Source: CAYQJC01 sp964417825
GTDB taxonomy: Bacteria > Patescibacteriota > Minisyncoccia > Minisyncoccales > CG1-02-41-26
Reading direction: 5' to 3'
Assembly (NCBI GenBank): GCA_964417825.1
Contig: CAYQJC010000016.1
Coordinates: forward strand, 1 to 14,218
DNA: 14,218 nt
Made by a program: the position numbers and the translations under genes. Shown piece after piece: positions 1 to 6,335 of this stretch. Below the pieces are notes generated by a model. It saw nothing but the letters and a program-made list of their open reading frames with translations. It searched no databases and was not told where the DNA came from. Positions within the stretch are counted from its first letter, which is position 1, and the number at the start of each line of letters is the position of its first letter.

Positions 1-619
1 CCGCGAACCAGAAGAAAAAGCAGTTAAATTTTTAACCAGAGACCAAGTTTACAAACTACTTTTGGCTCCGAATACAAACACCATAACCGGATTAAGAGAC
101 AGAGCCATTTTAGAAAGTTTATTCTCCACCGGCATGCGAGTAGCGGAATTAGCTAGTTTAGATAGAGATCAAATAAAAATTACTCCAAGCACAAAAGACC
201 TAGAAATTACGATTATCGGCAAAGGAAACCGACCTCGGCCAGTCTATTTTTCGGAACGATCCGTAAAATGGTTAAGAGAATATCTTAAAACTCGCACTGA
301 CAAAGAAAGAGCCTTGTTTATTCGTTATAAAGGCCCAAAAGACAGCCCTTCTCGTTTGACAACAAGATCGATTGAAAATATTGTAAAAAAATATGCTATC
401 CAAGCAGGGGTGCCAATATTTACTGTTCCTCATACTCTTCGTCATTCTTTCGCTACTGATCTTTTAGCTAAAGGGGTGGATCTGAGAACAGTTCAGGAGT
501 TCTTGGGGCACAAGAGTATTGCTACTACCCAAATATATACCCATGTTGTCTCAAAGCGTCTCCGGGATATTCATCGAAAATTCCATAGTGAAAAAGAATT
601 GTCAGAGGAAGAAAAATGA
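1..619 (+). CDS. Tyrosine recombinase, XerC/XerD type (5' end missing)
   Basis: The reading frame is open from the window edge (first full codon at base 2) to the TGA at 617-619, so the true start lies upstream; 205 residues are visible. It carries the full catalytic set of tyrosine recombinases: Arg46 (in STGMRVAEL), Lys74 (GKGNRPRP), His144 and Arg147 (HTLRHSF), His170 (LGHKS) and the nucleophile Tyr179 (QIYTHV), numbered from the first visible codon. The missing part should be the rest of the N-terminal DNA-binding domain. The motif spacing and compact catalytic domain fit XerC/XerD chromosome-dimer resolvases better than phage integrases, and the neighbours are housekeeping genes with no phage gene or att site in view. 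A plasmid or integrative-element recombinase cannot be excluded without the upstream sequence. It ends two bases from the convergent small gene. Confidence 0.93.
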   Translation, partial: REPEEKAVKFLTRDQVYKLLLAPNTNTITGLRDRAILESLFSTGMRVAELASLDRDQIKITPSTKDLEITIIGKGNRPRPVYFSERSVKWLREYLKTRTDKERALFIRYKGPKDSPSRLTTRSIENIVKKYAIQAGVPIFTVPHTLRHSFATDLLAKGVDLRTVQEFLGHKSIATTQIYTHVVSKRLRDIHRKFHSEKELSEEEK

Positions 620-621
620 AC

Positions 622-786
622 TTACTCACCTACTTCTTCAACTTCAATTTCTAACGGTGGTTTTTGGAGATGACGCTGAGTTAGAATGCCAGCACCAAAA
701 CTAAGCAGACACAAAAGAAAAATTATTAAAAATAATAAGATATCATTTAAATGGCTCTTGAAAAAATTTTTAATGTTTGCTAGCAT
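622..786 (-). CDS. Small single-pass membrane protein, 54 aa, function unknown
   Basis: I do not recognise a named family. The protein has a short amphipathic start (MLANIKNFFKSHLND), one strongly hydrophobic helix at about residues 16-36 and a short acidic tail (PPLEIEVEEVGE). The frame extends in-frame to 837, but the ATG at 786 is preferred. The bases before it, ATTTGAGATCATCTTTATG, nearly match the leader before the rpmA and dnaJ start codons (ATTTGAGATAATTTTTATG), and the upstream codons translate heptamer repeat DNA. It is convergent with the recombinase gene and divergent from rpmA. Single-helix hypothetical proteins of this kind are common in Patescibacteria, which is general knowledge rather than a match. 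It could be an anchored regulator or a secreted-tail protein; no role is assigned. Confidence 0.6.
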   Translation of the reverse strand: MLANIKNFFKSHLNDILLFLIIFLLCLLSFGAGILTQRHLQKPPLEIEVEEVGE

Positions 787-926
787 AAAGATGATCTCAA
801 ATCGTAAATCTTCGTAAATCTCAAATCTCAAAACCAAATGTTAAATGTAAAATCTTTTTTAAAAATTAGATTTGGGATTTAAGATGTGGATTTAACATTT
901 GACATCTAACATTTGAGATAATTTTT
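787..926. repeat. Divergent heptamer-repeat spacer, imperfect palindrome
   Basis: This 140-base gap between two divergent genes is made of seven-base units of AAATnnn type on the left and nnnATTT type on the right. The perfect 12-base inverted pair CAAATGTTAAAT (835-846) and ATTTAACATTTG (890-901) can form the core of a hairpin. Both ends finish in nearly the same sequence directly before an ATG (minus at 786, plus at 927). The segment 830-926 is homologous to 7446-7526 upstream of dnaJ, apart from two internal gaps. No convincing sigma-70 promoter with normal spacing is visible, although TTGACA- and GATAAT-like words occur in the repeats. Confidence 0.8.
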
Positions 927-1199
927 ATGGCTAAAACAAAATCAGCAGGTTCTACAAAGTTAGGTCGAGATTCTCGACCAAAATATTTAGGAGTAAAAAG
1001 ATATGCGGGTCAACGAGTGAAAGCTGGGGAGATTCTGGTGCGTCAACGAGGCACTAAGTTTTTAGCTGGAAAAAATGTGGGGGTCGGTAAAGATTATACT
1101 CTATTTGCTTTAAAGCCAGGAGTGGTTAAATTTAAAACTAAGAGAAAAAAGAGATTTACTGGTTCCAGACGAAAAGTTAAGGTAGTGGAGATAATATAG
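927..1199 (+). CDS. rpmA: Large ribosomal subunit protein bL27
   Basis: A 90-residue protein with the bL27 signature: [20 protein letters not shown] near the N-terminus, VRQRGTKF in the middle and [14 protein letters not shown] before a basic C-terminal tail. bL27 sits at the peptidyl-transferase centre of the 50S subunit, where its flexible N-terminus reaches the tRNA acceptor ends. The N-terminus begins MAKTKSAGS, without the cleavable extension known from Firmicutes. The usual partner rplU is not adjacent. No clear Shine-Dalgarno site precedes the ATG; the leader is the heptamer-derived sequence shared with dnaJ. The TAG stop is one base from the stop of convergent pyrG, and only a weak five-base-stem hairpin (1199-1211) marks the junction. 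Confidence 0.97.
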   Translation: MAKTKSAGSTKLGRDSRPKYLGVKRYAGQRVKAGEILVRQRGTKFLAGKNVGVGKDYTLFALKPGVVKFKTKRKKRFTGSRRKVKVVEII

Positions 1200-1200
1200 C

Positions 1201-2817
1201 TTATTTTAAGCAAACTTTAATAAATTCTTTGAATAACGGATGGGGCCTTAAGGGCCTCGATTTAAATTCTGGATGAAATTGAGTAGCAATAAAAAAAGGA
1301 TGATTTGGGATCTCTACAATCTCCACTAAATCTCTTTTTGGGTTGATTCCAGCCATCACTAATCCATTTTCTTCTAAAAGTTTCTGAAATTCATTATTTA
1401 ACTCGTAGCGATGACGGTGACGTTCAGAAATAAGGGAAGTACCATAAATTTTTCGGCTGCGAGTGCCTGACTTCAAACGACAAAGATAAGCACCTAATCT
1501 CATCGTTCCACCATATTTCTTTTGAGATAACTTTTCTTTTTGATCAGGCATTATATCAATAACATTCTGTTGACAATTTGTCAAGAATTCAGTCGAATTA
1601 GCATTTTTCAATCCGCAGACATTTCTGGCAAATTCAATCACCGCTAATTGCATTCCTAAACAAAGCCCTAAGAAGGGAATTTTATTTTTCCTGCAGTGTT
1701 CTATAGCCTTAATTTTTCCTTCTACTCCCCTACTCCCGAAACCGCCTGGCACAATTATTCCGTCAAATTTTTTTAATTCTCGGCGACTACTAGGATTTGT
1801 TTCATATTTTTCTGCATCAAGCCAAATAATTTTAGGTTGGACTTTTAAGGAGTAACAGGCATGTTTTATCGCTTCAATTATTGAAATATAAGAATCCATT
1901 AAAGTGAATTTTCCTGTTTTAAAATACTTGCCTACCATCCCAATTTTCACCTCTCTTCTGGGGTTTTCAATAGATTTGATTAACTTTCGCCATTCTTTTA
2001 GATCACCTTTTTTTGCTCGCATTCCAAATTTTTTTAAAATTCGATTACCTAAATTGTCTTTCTCAAAATTAACCGGGATTTCGTAAATTGACTTAATGTC
2101 AGGCGCAGAAATAACATCTTTTTCCGAAACATTACAAAAGATGGAAATTTTCTTTTTTCTAGGAGCATCTAAAGGAACATGAGCTCTGGCTATTATAATA
2201 TCAGGCTGAATCCCTGCTGTATTTAAAGTTCTTACTGCATGCTGAGTTGGCTTGGTTTTCATTTCACCAATCATCTTAGGTATTGGCAAATAACTTACTA
2301 AAATAAAAACGACATCTCGGGGATGTCGAAGTTTTAATATTCGGGCTGCTTCTAAAAATAGAAGATTCTGATACTCCCCTACTGTACCACCAATTTCAAT
2401 CAAAATAAAATCAGCTCTGGTTTTCTTTTCTAATTTTTTTATTCTTCGGATAACTTCTTCTGGGATATGGGGTACTACTTCAACACATTTGCCCCCGTAT
2501 TCTAAATTTCTTTCTTTTTCAATTACTGTCTGATAAACTCTCCCGGTAGTTATATAATTATCAGTTGATAAGTCCTGGTCTAAAAACCTTTCATAATTGC
2601 CAACATCTTGATCACACTCAGTTCCATCATCAGTTACAAAAATTTCTCCATGTTCGATAGGATTCATCGTTCCTGCATCAACATTTACATAGGGATCAAT
2701 TTTGATGGCTCCCACTCGAAATCCTTTACTCTTTAAAATTCTACCAATTGAAGCTGTTGCCACCCCTTTGCCAATACCCGACATTACACCTCCAGCAATA
2801 AAAATATATTTTGCCAT
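1201..2817 (-). CDS. pyrG: CTP synthase (glutamine-hydrolysing)
   Basis: This 538-residue protein makes CTP from UTP, ATP and glutamine, the last step of pyrimidine nucleotide synthesis. The N-terminal synthetase domain opens with the P-loop region FIAGGVMSGIGKGVATAS (about residues 7-23) and has DPYVNVDAGTMNP and EIGGTVGE. The C-terminal class I amidotransferase domain has the nucleophile Cys386 in GLCLGMQ and the His515/Glu517 pair in QFHPEF. The length is close to the usual 535-550. The ATG at 2817 gives the canonical start MAKYIFIAGG; the in-frame extension to 2853 is AT-rich and not conserved. It is the last gene of the dinB-ctpA-rplI-pyrG run, 88 bases after rplI, and is complete with no missing catalytic residue. 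Confidence 0.97.
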   Translation of the reverse strand: MAKYIFIAGGVMSGIGKGVATASIGRILKSKGFRVGAIKIDPYVNVDAGTMNPIEHGEIFVTDDGTECDQDVGNYERFLDQDLSTDNYITTGRVYQTVIEKERNLEYGGKCVEVVPHIPEEVIRRIKKLEKKTRADFILIEIGGTVGEYQNLLFLEAARILKLRHPRDVVFILVSYLPIPKMIGEMKTKPTQHAVRTLNTAGIQPDIIIARAHVPLDAPRKKKISIFCNVSEKDVISAPDIKSIYEIPVNFEKDNLGNRILKKFGMRAKKGDLKEWRKLIKSIENPRREVKIGMVGKYFKTGKFTLMDSYISIIEAIKHACYSLKVQPKIIWLDAEKYETNPSSRRELKKFDGIIVPGGFGSRGVEGKIKAIEHCRKNKIPFLGLCLGMQLAVIEFARNVCGLKNANSTEFLTNCQQNVIDIMPDQKEKLSQKKYGGTMRLGAYLCRLKSGTRSRKIYGTSLISERHRHRYELNNEFQKLLEENGLVMAGINPKRDLVEIVEIPNHPFFIATQFHPEFKSRPLRPHPLFKEFIKVCLK

Positions 2818-2843
2818 AATAATAAAAAATAATTCAAAATTTA

Positions 2844-2874
2844 TGAATTGCAATCTATAATTCTAGAATTGCAA
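2844..2874. repeat. Short direct repeat in the rplI-pyrG spacer
   Basis: The ten-base word GAATTGCAAT occurs twice, separated by 11 bases, giving a 21-base period (three heptamers). The word is partly self-complementary. It lies in the 88-base untranslated gap upstream of pyrG. No promoter or known riboswitch is recognisable there. Confidence 0.5.
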
Positions 2875-2905
2875 TTAGCAAAATTACAAATTCCTAAGCC
2901 TTCGG

Positions 2906-3370
2906 TTAAGAATCTTGAAGCTCTGAAGTTTCTTCCATTACAATCACTTTTATCTGAGCTTCCAAATTATGTTCAAATTTAATTTTTGCTTCAAACTCCC
3001 CTACCTCTTTAATTTCCTGGGGAAGTTCTATCTGAGTTTTTTTAACTTCATAACCCATCTCCTTTAAGGCACTAGCGATTTTTTGAGCTGTTACTTTCTC
3101 AAAAAGCTGTCCTTTTTCTCCTACTTTTACTGGGATTTCTACTTCCAATCCATCCATCTTTGAAGCTAATTCTCCAATTTTCTTTAATTCTTCTTCTGCT
3201 TTTTGTTCTTTTAATTCTTCTTGTCTTCTTGCCCATTCCATTGTTTCTTCATCAGCTATCTTTGCCAATCCTTGAGGAATTAAATAATTGCGGGCGTAAC
3301 CATCTGCCACTTCTTTAACTTGATATTTTTTACCTACTCCTTCTATATCTTTTAATAAGACAACTCTCAT
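2906..3370 (-). CDS. rplI: Large ribosomal subunit protein bL9
   Basis: A 154-residue protein starting [20 protein letters not shown], followed by [16 protein letters not shown], the diagnostic rRNA-binding N-domain of bL9 (about residues 1-50). A charged helical linker (about 44-80, with [14 protein letters not shown]) joins it to a C-terminal domain (about 85-150). bL9 binds domain V of 23S rRNA and projects from the base of the L1 stalk, where it helps frame maintenance. The start ATG is 37 bases after the ctpA stop, with only weak Shine-Dalgarno complementarity. The acidic tail (EETSELQDS) is a little longer than usual. Absence of bL9 has been reported for several CPR lineages, so its presence has some taxonomic value. 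Confidence 0.96.
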   Translation of the reverse strand: MRVVLLKDIEGVGKKYQVKEVADGYARNYLIPQGLAKIADEETMEWARRQEELKEQKAEEELKKIGELASKMDGLEVEIPVKVGEKGQLFEKVTAQKIASALKEMGYEVKKTQIELPQEIKEVGEFEAKIKFEHNLEAQIKVIVMEETSELQDS

Positions 3371-3407
3371 AGCTTTATTTTTAATCTATTTTACTTTACC
3401 TTTTATT

Positions 3408-4616
3408 TTACCTTAAACCCTTTAGTATCTCAATTGCTTTGTCAAGCTGAGGATCTCTATCCTCTTTAATGTCATCTTCGGTCATTTCTATCTCAATATC
3501 AGGCTTTAGCCCTTCTTTATCAATAGAATTACCATTGGGAGTTAACCAACGAGCAATAGTTACTTTTAGAGAGGAACCATTGGAAAGATTTATTTGCTCT
3601 TGAACTGAACCTTTACCAAAAGATTTCTCCCCGATTAAAAGAATATCTCTTTGATCCCTTAAGGCGCCCGCTAAAATTTCTGCGCCGGAAGCTGATCCTT
3701 GATTTATTAAAACCACGGTAGGGTAACTGGAAAAAGTGGCTTGCCCTTTGGAACGGTAGGCTTTCCTCTCTTCTTCTCCCATATCTTGCCAGACAACAAC
3801 CTTTCCTGGTTCTAAAAACCAGCCTGCTATATCAACCGCTTTATCTAAATAACCTCCCGGATTGTTACGAAGATCTAAAATAATTTTATCAACCGACGAT
3901 TTTTTAATCTCATTAGTCATTTTTTTGAACTCCGAGTTAACAATTTGATTAAACTGATAAATTTTTATTAATCCAATATTATCTTGGAGTAATTCCCATT
4001 TCAAAGTCGGAATTTTAATAACCTCTCTTTTTAACTTGAACTCTCGAGGCTCAGACCAATCCGTTCTTTGGATTAAAAGACGAACTTCTGTACCTTCCGG
4101 TCCTCTTATTAATCTTACTGCTTCTTCAATCGTAATATCACGAGTATACACCTCCTCAACCTTCAAAATTTTATCTCCAGGCCTGAGCCCAGCGCGAAAA
4201 GCCGGAGTGCCCTCAAAGGGGCTAACCACCGTTAACTGGCCTTCCTTAATAGCAATTTCCATACCCACTCCTTCATATTTTCCAGAAAGTTCTTCTTCAA
4301 ATTCTTCACTTTCTTTAGGAGTAAAAAAGGTCGTGTAAGGATCACCTAAACTTTTTACCATTCCTCGAATCGCTCCATAAACCATCTCTTGGTAATCGAT
4401 TTTCTCTTTTTCCAGAAAATTTCTTTCCAATTTCCGCCAGGCCTCCCAAAAAACAGAAAAATCAACTTCCTCTGGTTTACCAAAATCTTGATTAATTATT
4501 TGAGGAGGCGGAGTTCGTAAGATATTTTCTTCCCCAATATAAACTCCTGCTCGATAACTGACAAAGCCAACTCCAATTAAACCGATAATTATCAGAATTA
4601 TTTTAAAAACTTTCAT
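3408..4616 (-). CDS. C-terminal processing peptidase, S41 family
   Basis: A 402-residue membrane-anchored protease of the CtpA/Prc type, which cleaves proteins near their C-termini outside the cytoplasmic membrane. Residues 4-24 form an N-terminal signal anchor (FKIILIIIGLIGVGFVSY). A helical N-domain follows, then a PDZ domain at about 112-185 (GVGMEI, AGLRPGDKILKV), then the catalytic S41 domain. The Ser-Lys dyad is Ser310 in NQGSASGAEI and Lys335 in GEKSFGKGSVQ, and LDLRNNPGG lies at 248-255. All expected catalytic motifs are intact, so an active enzyme is likely; substrates cannot be deduced. It lies 39 bases after dinB, with a possible promoter of its own in that gap. Confidence 0.94.
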   Translation of the reverse strand: MKVFKIILIIIGLIGVGFVSYRAGVYIGEENILRTPPPQIINQDFGKPEEVDFSVFWEAWRKLERNFLEKEKIDYQEMVYGAIRGMVKSLGDPYTTFFTPKESEEFEEELSGKYEGVGMEIAIKEGQLTVVSPFEGTPAFRAGLRPGDKILKVEEVYTRDITIEEAVRLIRGPEGTEVRLLIQRTDWSEPREFKLKREVIKIPTLKWELLQDNIGLIKIYQFNQIVNSEFKKMTNEIKKSSVDKIILDLRNNPGGYLDKAVDIAGWFLEPGKVVVWQDMGEEERKAYRSKGQATFSSYPTVVLINQGSASGAEILAGALRDQRDILLIGEKSFGKGSVQEQINLSNGSSLKVTIARWLTPNGNSIDKEGLKPDIEIEMTEDDIKEDRDPQLDKAIEILKGLR

Positions 4617-4640
4617 TTTATATTTATTATATATTTTCTA

Positions 4641-4669
4641 ATTATAAAGAATTTTTCAATTCGGTGCAA
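4641..4669 (-). promoter_or_regulatory. Possible sigma-70 promoter for ctpA-rplI-pyrG
   Basis: Read on the minus strand, a perfect -10 box TATAAT (4641-4646) lies 17 bases after TTGCAC (4664-4669), which shares only TTG with the -35 consensus. The -35 overlaps the end of dinB. A start site would fall about 20 bases before the ctpA ATG. Spacing and -10 are good and the -35 is poor, so this is only a candidate. Confidence 0.42.
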
Positions 4670-5699
4670 CTTTCACTCTCATTCCAACTAATCGAACCAA
4701 TTTTTTATTCTTCAACAAAAGATCCAATAATAATTTTTTGGCTACTTTTTCTAGAAATTCAAAATTAGAAATTTTTGGCTTAAAACTTTTTTGTTTCGAT
4801 TTTGTCTCAAAATCCTGAAAGCGACAAACAGCTGAGACTCCCGAAATCAAAAATCCTTTTTCTTTTATCTCTTGCCAAACCTCTCTAATAATCTCCTCAA
4901 AAATTGAGAAAATTATTTCGGGATCTCTAGTATCTTCCTCAAAAGTATATTCTTTACCAATTGACTTTATAATTTCTTCGGGAGAAACTTCACTTTCCCC
5001 AAATCCTCGGGCATGGTGATAAATAGTTTCCCCTACTCTACCAAAAATTTCTTTTAATTTCGATTTTTTTAATCTTTTGAGCTCTTTTATTTTATTAATC
5101 CCTAAGCTTCTTAAAATCTCAGCTGTTTTTGGGCCAATGCCAGGAATTTCTTGAATATCAAGAGGGTTGAGAAACTTTTGAACCTCAGTTGGTCTCACTG
5201 TCAAAATCCCATTCGGTTTTGCTTGGCTTGAGGCGATTTTAGCGATTAATTTGTTTGGGCCGATGCCGACGGTTGAAGTTAATTTTTCTTTCTTAAAAAT
5301 CTCTTTTTTTAATTCTTCAGCTAATCTCTCTGCCTTTTTGTAAGATTTTAAAAAAGATATATCTAAATAAGCCTCATCTAAGCTAATGATTTCCCATTTT
5401 GAAGAATAATTTTTTACAATATCCATTATCCTCTCAGATACCTTCTCATAAAGTCTCATATTAACTGGCAAAAAAATTGCTTGAGGACAAAGTTGATAAG
5501 CTTTAGAAATTGGCATTGCTGAATGAATTCCATATTTTCGAGCCTCGTAATTTGCCGTGGAAACCACTCCCCTACCTTTTCCTCCTTTGGGATCAGCTCC
5601 AACCACTACCGGTTTTCCTTTAAACTGAGGGTTTTCTCTCTCTTCAATCTGAGCAAAAAAATAATCCATATCTATGTGTAAAATTATTCTCTGTTTCAT
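4656..5699 (-). CDS. dinB: DNA polymerase IV (Y family)
   Basis: A 347-residue translesion polymerase. The palm opens with HIDMDYFFAQIEE, where Asp10 is a metal ligand and Phe15 sits at the steric-gate position by alignment with Dpo4. SLDEAYLD supplies the other acidic pair, Asp108 and Glu109. A helix-hairpin-helix region (IPGIGPKTAEILRSLGI) lies near the middle and a little-finger domain ends the protein. I chose the ATG at 5699, which gives the usual start just before the catalytic motif. A TTG at 5723, ten bases after GGAG (5734-5737), would add eight residues (begins MRIKKDNN) and cannot be ruled out. It is first in the dinB-ctpA-rplI-pyrG run and has a clear promoter with a palindrome over the -10. 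No C-terminal clamp-binding motif is obvious. Confidence 0.95.
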   Translation of the reverse strand: MKQRIILHIDMDYFFAQIEERENPQFKGKPVVVGADPKGGKGRGVVSTANYEARKYGIHSAMPISKAYQLCPQAIFLPVNMRLYEKVSERIMDIVKNYSSKWEIISLDEAYLDISFLKSYKKAERLAEELKKEIFKKEKLTSTVGIGPNKLIAKIASSQAKPNGILTVRPTEVQKFLNPLDIQEIPGIGPKTAEILRSLGINKIKELKRLKKSKLKEIFGRVGETIYHHARGFGESEVSPEEIIKSIGKEYTFEEDTRDPEIIFSIFEEIIREVWQEIKEKGFLISGVSAVCRFQDFETKSKQKSFKPKISNFEFLEKVAKKLLLDLLLKNKKLVRLVGMRVKVAPN

Positions 5700-5750
5700 A
5701 TTATTATCTTTCTTTATTCTCAATTAAATCTTACTCCAAATTAGTAATTT

Positions 5751-5765
5751 CTCAAATTATTTGAG
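5751..5765. promoter_or_regulatory. Palindrome over the dinB -10 box, candidate operator
   Basis: CTCAAATTATTTGAG is a perfect inverted repeat (seven bases each side of one central base) covering the whole -10 box of the dinB promoter. A repressor bound here would block RNA polymerase. DinB is damage-inducible in many bacteria through LexA, but this is not a known LexA box, so the regulator is unknown. Confidence 0.45.
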
Positions 5766-5784
5766 CTAATTCAAAAGAAGTCAA
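5756..5784 (-). promoter_or_regulatory. Sigma-70-type promoter of dinB
   Basis: On the minus strand TTGACT (5779-5784) and AATAAT (5756-5761) are separated by exactly 17 bases. Each differs from consensus by one base. The predicted start is near 5749, about 50 bases before the dinB ATG. It lies directly downstream of the terminator of the preceding peptide gene, which supports a fresh transcription start. Confidence 0.7.
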
Positions 5785-5828
5785 CTTATCTTTATCAACT
5801 TTTACTCTTTATGAAAGAAAATGAAAAG

Positions 5829-5852
5829 GACTCTGAGAGATTTCTCAGAGTC
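5829..5852 (-). terminator. Rho-independent terminator of the 30-aa peptide gene
   Basis: A perfect 10-base stem GACTCTGAGA / TCTCAGAGTC with a four-base loop is followed on the minus strand by CTTTTCATTTTCTTTC. The TGA stop of the peptide gene (5845-5847) lies inside the stem, so the transcript ends almost immediately after translation. Confidence 0.85.
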
Positions 5853-5937
5853 TTCTCCTTAAATCCCAATCCATCCAGACTACGATGCAAATAAAAATTA
5901 AAGCAGCTACTGTCACAACTAATTCAAGTGCTAACAT
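5845..5937 (-). CDS. 30-aa single-helix membrane peptide, unknown function
   Basis: A small gene on the minus strand. The peptide begins MLALELVVTV, has one hydrophobic helix at about residues 6-22 and ends WMDWDLRRRL, with a positive C-terminus that predicts an N-out, C-in orientation. Support for expression is unusually complete. A perfect AGGAGG (5945-5950) lies seven bases before the ATG, the strongest ribosome site in the window. A near-consensus promoter lies about 70-100 bases upstream, and a hairpin terminator includes the stop codon. I know no matching family. Possible roles are a regulator of a membrane complex, a type I toxin-like peptide, or a leader peptide; no antisense RNA or downstream structural gene is evident for the last two. 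It could be missed by gene callers because of its length. Confidence 0.75.
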   Translation of the reverse strand: MLALELVVTVAALIFICIVVWMDWDLRRRL

Positions 5938-5944
5938 TTTCTTT

Positions 5945-5950
5945 CCTCCT
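5945..5950 (-). promoter_or_regulatory. Strong Shine-Dalgarno site of the 30-aa peptide
   Basis: AGGAGG on the minus strand, within GAAAGGAGGAAAG, sits seven bases before the ATG at 5937. Most other genes here have weak or no such site, so this gene seems set for high translation and the start is well fixed. Confidence 0.85.
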
Positions 5951-6006
5951 TTCTTAATTTTTATAATTTTTAATTTCCACTTTTTAAATGAGCTTAATTT
6001 TACTTT

Positions 6007-6035
6007 ATTATGTCAAATTTATTAAAAAATGTCAA
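6007..6035 (-). promoter_or_regulatory. Sigma-70-type promoter of the 30-aa peptide gene
   Basis: On the minus strand a perfect -35 TTGACA (6030-6035) is followed after exactly 17 bases by CATAAT (6007-6012), one base from the -10 consensus. The predicted start is near 6000, giving a leader of about 60 bases before the ATG at 5937. Confidence 0.75.
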
Positions 6036-6039
6036 CAGA

Positions 6040-6250
6040 AAATAGACTTCCTGGGGACAGTCCCCGCCGAAAGAGGAATGAGAAGCAAGGCCCAGTAAGG
6101 GTTGAGAACTCATTTTTTAAAAATGGCATAAATCAGATCTTTGAGCCGGCAATAGCTAATTTCCAACCCTTCATCTTAGACGAAATGAGAACCCTATGAG
6201 TACCCTATACTTATAAAAAAGTGTTCCCTATGTTGCCGACGAGCTCAAAG
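6040..6250. other. Structured non-coding block, possible decayed mobile element or RNA
   Basis: This block between the peptide promoter and tRNA-Lys holds no convincing gene. It contains several ordered repeats. The 13-base palindrome GGGGACAGTCCCC is at 6053-6065. A long inverted repeat pairs CTTTGAGCCGGCAA (6139-6152) with TTGCCG (6233-6238) plus GCTCAAAG (6243-6250), a 14-base stem with a four-base bulge enclosing 80 bases. Two further complementary pairs are 6097-6104 with 6164-6171, and 6109-6115 with 6183-6189. Three copies of an 11-base word GWGWWCCCTAT start at 6187, 6198 and 6221. The right end stops one base before the tRNA 3' end. A structured RNA, a REP-like element or the remnant of a transposon end are all possible. 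Confidence 0.55.
6053..6065. repeat. GC-rich palindrome GGGGACAGTCCCC
   Basis: Perfect inverted repeat of six bases about one central base, standing out from AT-rich surroundings. It resembles the REP-type palindromes found near single-strand transposases in many bacteria; that likeness is from memory and no transposase gene is present here. Confidence 0.6.
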
Positions 6251-6251
6251 G

Positions 6252-6325
6252 TGCGCCCAGGAGGAATCGAACCTCCAACCTCTGGCTTAAAAGGCCATTG
6301 CTCTGCCTAGTTGAGCTATGGGCGC
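6252..6325 (-). tRNA. tRNA-Lys (UUU)
   Basis: A complete 74-base cloverleaf on the minus strand. The acceptor arms GCGCCCA and TGGGCGC pair fully with discriminator A. The D stem is GCTC/GAGC. The anticodon loop CTTTTAA reads UUU for lysine on the stem ATGGC/GCCAG, which has one A-G mismatch at its base. The T arm is GGAGG, TTCGATT, CCTCC. CCA is not encoded, so a nucleotidyltransferase must add it. It starts only ten bases after the dnaJ stop, with no terminator between, so it is probably co-transcribed with dnaJ and released by RNase P. Confidence 0.96.
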
Positions 6326-6335
6326 TCAATTTTTA

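Noticed and set aside
519..704. Plus-strand open frame overlapping the recombinase 3' end
   Set aside because: It lies mostly inside the recombinase gene and opposite the 54-aa gene, with no start signal.
1199..1211. Terminator at the rpmA-pyrG junction
   Set aside because: Only a five-base AT-rich stem (GCTTA/TAAGC) with no T-run; too weak to call.
6022..6129. Minus-strand frame of 35 codons beginning MPFLKNEFST
   Set aside because: It crosses the palindrome 6053-6065, lacks a ribosome site and has odd composition. It might be the tail of a decayed element gene, but nothing supports expression.
6139..6250. MITE or insertion sequence
   Set aside because: A good inverted repeat exists, but no target-site duplication or transposase was found, so it is described only as a structured block.
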